From contig CALDMO010000044.1 in assembly GCA_937915375.1 (NCBI GenBank), positions 1 through 8,811 on the forward strand: a stretch of DNA of 8,811 nucleotides. The letters are read 5' to 3'. The notes below the pieces were generated by a model. The model was not told the DNA's origin. It did no database searches and saw only the letters and a program-made list of their open reading frames with translations. Shown in pieces: positions 5,512-8,811 of the stretch; the stretch's first letter is position 1; each line of letters begins with the position of its first letter. The DNA is from an uncultured Marvinbryantia sp. (GTDB lineage: Bacteria > Bacillota > Clostridia > Lachnospirales > Lachnospiraceae). The translations under genes were made by a program, and so were the position numbers.

Positions 5512-7446
5512 TTAATTCTCCTCGATTTTATTCACTCCTTGCTGGAGTACGACTGGCTTTGCCTTTTCTTCCAAATCTGAAATTTTTGGAATCTCACCAA
5601 TCACATTTTCCGCCAGCCAGTCCATAGTAATAATCATTTCCGCCGTCAATGTCTTTTCTCTGTCATTTTGAATTATGCCATTCTGTGAATATAAAATTCC
5701 CTCAAATGGATTGAACTCTCCCTCACTGATTGTTTTTTTCAAAAGACTTACCAAACGCTCTGTACCAATCGGCAGGTTCTGTGAACAAATAACATCCACT
5801 ACACCGGAAGACATTCCCCACCAATAATTCACAGATTTTGTCTTGGAATTTTCCTCATTTTTCCAGGTACCGCTCAAAATACTGCGAATCATCTCTTCAT
5901 AAAACTTGCCCCAGTGCCATACCGGCATTGCCACATTATGCGGCGAATCTTCATCCAAGCGGAACACGCCAAAATGACGAGAACCCTGATTTTTACCCGG
6001 AATAATAATATCTCTGCCGGACACATAAGAAACGTTTTGTTCACGGAAGGTCTGATAAATATCCTGGTTCTTTTTCGATGTCCATTCAATATATACCTTT
6101 GCACGCGGATTCACCATTTGCGCTCCCAGCGCAAACGCATTCACATTGGCAACCGTTCCATAAATCGGATAATCCGCGACAAATCCAAGCCGTCCATCCT
6201 CCGAAAGCGCGCCTGCAATCGCACCCATCAAAAATTTTGCCTCATACATGCGGGCACTATAAGTACGAATAAATCCGTGGCTTGACAGTAAAGAGCAATT
6301 CAAGATTTTAACATCCGGATAATCCACTGCTGCTTTAATACTGGCATGCGCCAATACCGGAGAAGTCGTAAAAATAATTTTATTACCATCCTCTACCGCA
6401 CGCTGAATAACCGCCTCCTGCTCTTTCATATCCTGAGACTTAAGACAGTACACCGAAGTAGAAACTTCATCCGAAAAAGTCTGGTCCAAATGCATACGTC
6501 CAAGATCATGCGCGTAGGTCCAGCCTGATTTCTGCGGATCTGTCTCATGCACAAACGCGATTTTCTGTACCGGAGTGCTTGCCGGAAGTAAACGTTTAAA
6601 CAGCGATACTTTCTTTTCCGCCGCTTTTGCCTTCGGTTTCATCTGAATTTCTACCGAATCATCGTCTGCCAGACTGTCAAATACTTTCCAGCCCTTCGTC
6701 ATCTTTTCTGTCAGCTCCGATGACGTCATATTATCCATTTCTTCCAACCCATAAATCTCCAGAAAATCCAGAAATGCATCTCCGGTCGTAATTGGCAGCT
6801 TATCTCCGCCTTTCGCCTCATAAGCAGCCGTAAATCTCGCGTAAAGTGAGCTAAACGTCAAGCGATCGTCAGCTGTCCATACCTCATCCGGACGTTTTTC
6901 CAGCAGACGCTGCAGCTTTGCAAAACGTCCTAATTCTGAAAACCAAATATAATTCACCTCAGAGAGACGATAAAAATCCATAAATTCATAATAAATACGG
7001 TTTTCTTTTTCTGCAGTACGCTCCGGAACAATACGCGTTACTGTCCCTGTAATCGAAACTGCATCAAAAAATTTCAGGACACTGACACGCTTATTTCCTT
7101 CCAACACATAGAATTTATTCATAAACTCATACGCCTTGATCGGATCGCGGATTCCCTGTTCCAGATGTGACTTGCACAGGTTTGACCATTTCTGCGCAAA
7201 CTCCGTATCCTCTCCCAAAATCGGCATAAAATTTGCTGCAAACGCACTGCTTCTGCCGGCTGTTTTTGTACCTACAATCTGTTTTGTCGGAATCTGTACC
7301 AGACCGAGCGGATATTCCATAATGGAATTTGCCGCCTCCGGAATATTATCAAGTACTGGCAGATACGGATTTTCTCCTTTTGCCATCCGTATTATCATTT
7401 CCCTTTTTCCCATCTTATAGGCTTTTAAATATTCTTCTAAGATCAT
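5512..7446 (-). CDS. ParB/Srx-like N-terminal region fused to a BMP (PnrA-like) ligand-binding domain, not exported
   Basis: The 644-aa protein has two parts. Residues about 45-135 include IPTKQIVGTKTAGRSSAF and YVLEGNKRVSVLKFF (113-127), the latter resembling the GNHR-type motif of ParB/sulfiredoxin folds. After a helical linker and a charged stretch (KPKAKAAEKK, 270-279), residues about 294-620 form a BMP-family, PnrA-like type I binding domain. Its blocks include KIAFVHE, SGWTYAHDLGR (307-317), RMYEAKFLMGAIAG (399-412), GFVADYPIYGTVANVNAFAL (421-440) and NYWWGMSSGVVD (540-551). Relatives of this domain bind nucleosides or purines for ABC import, but they are lipoproteins. This one begins MILEEYLKAYKMGKREM, with no signal peptide, lipobox or membrane span, and no permease or ATPase gene is nearby. 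It is therefore more likely a cytosolic ligand sensor than a transporter subunit, which is inference. It starts one base after the coaBC stop, with GGAGGG inside the coaBC end, so translation is coupled. Confidence 0.85.
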   Translation of the reverse strand: MILEEYLKAYKMGKREMIIRMAKGENPYLPVLDNIPEAANSIMEYPLGLVQIPTKQIVGTKTAGRSSAFAANFMPILGEDTEFAQKWSNLCKSHLEQGIRDPIKAYEFMNKFYVLEGNKRVSVLKFFDAVSITGTVTRIVPERTAEKENRIYYEFMDFYRLSEVNYIWFSELGRFAKLQRLLEKRPDEVWTADDRLTFSSLYARFTAAYEAKGGDKLPITTGDAFLDFLEIYGLEEMDNMTSSELTEKMTKGWKVFDSLADDDSVEIQMKPKAKAAEKKVSLFKRLLPASTPVQKIAFVHETDPQKSGWTYAHDLGRMHLDQTFSDEVSTSVYCLKSQDMKEQEAVIQRAVEDGNKIIFTTSPVLAHASIKAAVDYPDVKILNCSLLSSHGFIRTYSARMYEAKFLMGAIAGALSEDGRLGFVADYPIYGTVANVNAFALGAQMVNPRAKVYIEWTSKKNQDIYQTFREQNVSYVSGRDIIIPGKNQGSRHFGVFRLDEDSPHNVAMPVWHWGKFYEEMIRSILSGTWKNEENSKTKSVNYWWGMSSGVVDVICSQNLPIGTERLVSLLKKTISEGEFNPFEGILYSQNGIIQNDREKTLTAEMIITMDWLAENVIGEIPKISDLEEKAKPVVLQQGVNKIEEN

Positions 7447-7447
7447 T

Positions 7448-8638
7448 TTATTCGCCCTCCATCAATGTATTTAAAATCTCCATTGCAACCGCTTCTTTAC
7501 TCATTAGTTCCAGCTGACGGCTGCTATTTTTGTCAATTAGAATAACGACATTTGTATCTGTTCCAAACCCGGCTCCTGCAACCTTTACATTGTTTGCCGC
7601 AATCAGATCCAGATTCTTTTTTAGTAGCTTTTCTTTGGCGTGCACCTCCATATCTATTGTTTCCATTGCAAAACCACAAAGCTTTTGTCCTTCTTTTTTA
7701 TGTTCGCCGAGATATTTCAATATATCATCTGTCCGTTCCAGACGGATTACCATATCATCATCTTTCTTTTTTACCTTTTCAGGTGCCACTTCAGCCGGAC
7801 GATAATCTGCTACCGCTGCTGCTTTAATAATAAAATCCTGCTCCTTGCTGACTGACGTAACCGCCTCAAACATCTCCTTTGCGTTCACTACCGGCACAAT
7901 CTTTACAAACTTCGGAGGCTGAATAGCGGTCTTTCCTGTCACCAACGTTACGTCCGCGCCCCTCAACATCGCCATACGCGCAATCGCATATCCCATTTTA
8001 CCAGTCGAATGGTTAGAAACAAAACGTACTGGATCGATTGCTTCCTGCGTCGGTCCTGCTGTCACCAGCACTTTCTTATTCTTCAGATCTTTTTTCAGCG
8101 CAATCGCACGAATCACATATTCCAGCAGTGTCTGTTCATCAAGAAACTTTCCGCCGCCAATATCACCGCAGGCCAGTCTTCCGACAGCCGTTTCTGTAAC
8201 GGTAAAGCCATAATGCTCTAATTTTTTGATATTATCCTGCGTGATCGCATTCTCATACATCGCAGTATTCATTGCCGGAGCAATAATTTTAGGACATTGG
8301 CACGCCAAAATCGTCGTTGTCAGCATATCATCCGCCAATCCATTCGCCAACTTTGCCATTACGTTTGCCGTAGCAGGTGCGACAAGTACCGCATCCGCCT
8401 GTTTTGCCAATGCAATATGTTCTATCTTAAATTCAAAATTACGGTCAAATGTATCCGTCAGGCATTTTGTTCCGGTCAGAGACTCAAATGTGATCGGATT
8501 AATAAAATTCATGGCATTTTTCGTCATGATCACATGTACTGTCGCATGCTGCTTGATCAAAAGACTCGCCAAATTTGCTGCTTTATACGCAGCAACTCCG
8601 CCCGATACACCCAAAATAACTGTTTTTCCTTTTAACAT
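7448..8638 (-). CDS. coaBC: Bifunctional phosphopantothenoylcysteine decarboxylase / phosphopantothenate-cysteine ligase
   Basis: CoaBC joins cysteine to 4'-phosphopantothenate using CTP (CoaB) and decarboxylates the product with FMN (CoaC), giving 4'-phosphopantetheine for coenzyme A in the cytoplasm. The 396-aa length is normal. The CoaC half shows GVSGGVAAYKAA (10-21), the catalytic His74 in EHIALAK, PAMNTAMYEN (121-130, active-site Asn124) and Cys157 in RLACGDIGGGKFLD, where the flavin-dependent reaction needs a Cys. The CoaB half follows with VTAGPTQEAIDPVRFVSNHS (192-211), STGKMGYAIA, KAAAVADYRP (272-281) and a Lys pair near 288-290 matching the ligase lysine. The ATG is preceded by GGAGG at 6 nt. 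It heads a three-gene minus-strand unit with a good promoter 27 nt upstream. All key residues are present, so I expect a working enzyme. Confidence 0.97.
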   Translation of the reverse strand: MLKGKTVILGVSGGVAAYKAANLASLLIKQHATVHVIMTKNAMNFINPITFESLTGTKCLTDTFDRNFEFKIEHIALAKQADAVLVAPATANVMAKLANGLADDMLTTTILACQCPKIIAPAMNTAMYENAITQDNIKKLEHYGFTVTETAVGRLACGDIGGGKFLDEQTLLEYVIRAIALKKDLKNKKVLVTAGPTQEAIDPVRFVSNHSTGKMGYAIARMAMLRGADVTLVTGKTAIQPPKFVKIVPVVNAKEMFEAVTSVSKEQDFIIKAAAVADYRPAEVAPEKVKKKDDDMVIRLERTDDILKYLGEHKKEGQKLCGFAMETIDMEVHAKEKLLKKNLDLIAANNVKVAGAGFGTDTNVVILIDKNSSRQLELMSKEAVAMEILNTLMEGE

Positions 8639-8664
8639 TCTTCTCCTCCCTTTCTACTATTTAA

Positions 8665-8693
8665 AGTATGCCATCAGAATTTGCTACTGTCAA
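8665..8693 (-). promoter_or_regulatory. Promoter of the coaBC operon
   Basis: On the minus strand TTGACA (8688-8693) and CATACT (8665-8670) are separated by 17 bp. Transcription should start near 8658, leaving a leader of only about 20 nt before the coaBC ATG. That is too short for a riboswitch or attenuator, so control would have to act at the promoter. No other promoter is obvious before the two downstream genes. Confidence 0.75.
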
Positions 8694-8701
8694 GGAAACT
8701 C

Positions 8702-8735
8702 AAAAAAAGATGATTGTTCGAAACAATCATCTTTT
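8702..8735 (-). terminator. Strong intrinsic terminator of an upstream minus-strand unit
   Basis: A perfect 14-bp stem, AAAAGATGATTGTT (8705-8718) with its reverse complement (8722-8735) and a 3-base loop, is followed on the minus strand by a U-run (A residues 8702-8708 on the plus strand). It lies upstream of the coaBC promoter, so it must end a unit entering from the right edge. It also insulates coaBC from readthrough. Confidence 0.85.
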
Positions 8736-8811
8736 GCTTATCATATCATATTCAAATATATGTACCTTCAAAACCGCATAGGAAATAGCTTTCCATCCTT
8801 TACCCGGACCT
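8736..8811 (-). other. Possible 3' tail of an rRNA operon (23S rRNA probably just outside)
   Basis: Reading the minus strand, this stretch contains ATGCGGTTTTGAAGGTACAT, which resembles the short TTTTGA-containing sequence that follows 23S rRNA in many Firmicutes rRNA operons. It ends at the strong terminator. No ribosome-binding site or start codon context is present. The alternative is the 3' end of a protein gene: two minus-strand frames are open for part of the stretch, one ending in DGKLFPMRF then TGA at about 8768-8770, the other reading into the terminator. The identification rests on remembered sequence style. Confidence 0.45.

Noticed and set aside
1..8811. CRISPR array, insertion sequence, tRNA gene or phage genes
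   Set aside because: No regularly spaced direct repeats, transposase or integrase motifs, or cloverleaf-like sequences were seen on either strand.

Overview
The window looks like chromosomal DNA of a low-to-moderate G+C Firmicute, most likely a gut Clostridia/Lachnospiraceae-type bacterium. The grounds are the Firmicutes-type S12 with its extra basic segment after residue 20, strong AGGAGG ribosome-binding sites, sigma-A type promoters with 17-bp spacers, and the gene order. The family assignment is inference from protein and sequence style, not a database match.

Region 1 (1-3839, minus strand) is the str operon in its classical order rpsL (S12), rpsG (S7), fusA (EF-G), tuf (EF-Tu, only the first 19 codons inside the window). 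A near-consensus promoter (TTGACA-17-TATACT) with an A-tract upstream drives rpsL through a leader of about 100 nt. That leader carries two mutually exclusive small hairpins. rpsG starts at GTG and fusA at TTG. A second good promoter (TTGAAA-17-TATAAT) lies between fusA and tuf, so tuf can be made independently; an 11-bp dyad overlaps its -10 element. The rpsL-rpsG gap is unusually long (441 nt) and packed with hairpins, although the other internal operon junction (rpsG-fusA) is only 15 nt.

Region 2 (3879-4836, plus strand) is a single divergently transcribed gene for a VanZ-like membrane protein with a long polar Tyr/Pro/Gln-rich tail. It has its own promoter and shares a bidirectional-looking terminator with the converging operon.

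Region 3 (4840-8693, minus strand) is a three-gene unit: coaBC (two-step conversion of phosphopantothenate to 4'-phosphopantetheine), then one base later a 644-aa protein joining a ParB/sulfiredoxin-like N-terminal region to a BMP/PnrA-type nucleoside-binding domain without any export signal, then a small metallophosphoesterase in which the usual first-motif His is replaced by Glu. A promoter sits just before coaBC.

The right edge (8702-8811) holds a strong intrinsic terminator for an upstream minus-strand unit. The sequence before it resembles the region after 23S rRNA in Firmicutes rRNA operons, so an rRNA operon may end just outside the window.

Most of the window is ordinary housekeeping DNA. 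The features most worth a second look are the non-exported BMP-domain fusion next to coaBC and the hairpin-rich rpsL-rpsG spacer. No CRISPR array, insertion sequence, tRNA gene or prophage was seen.
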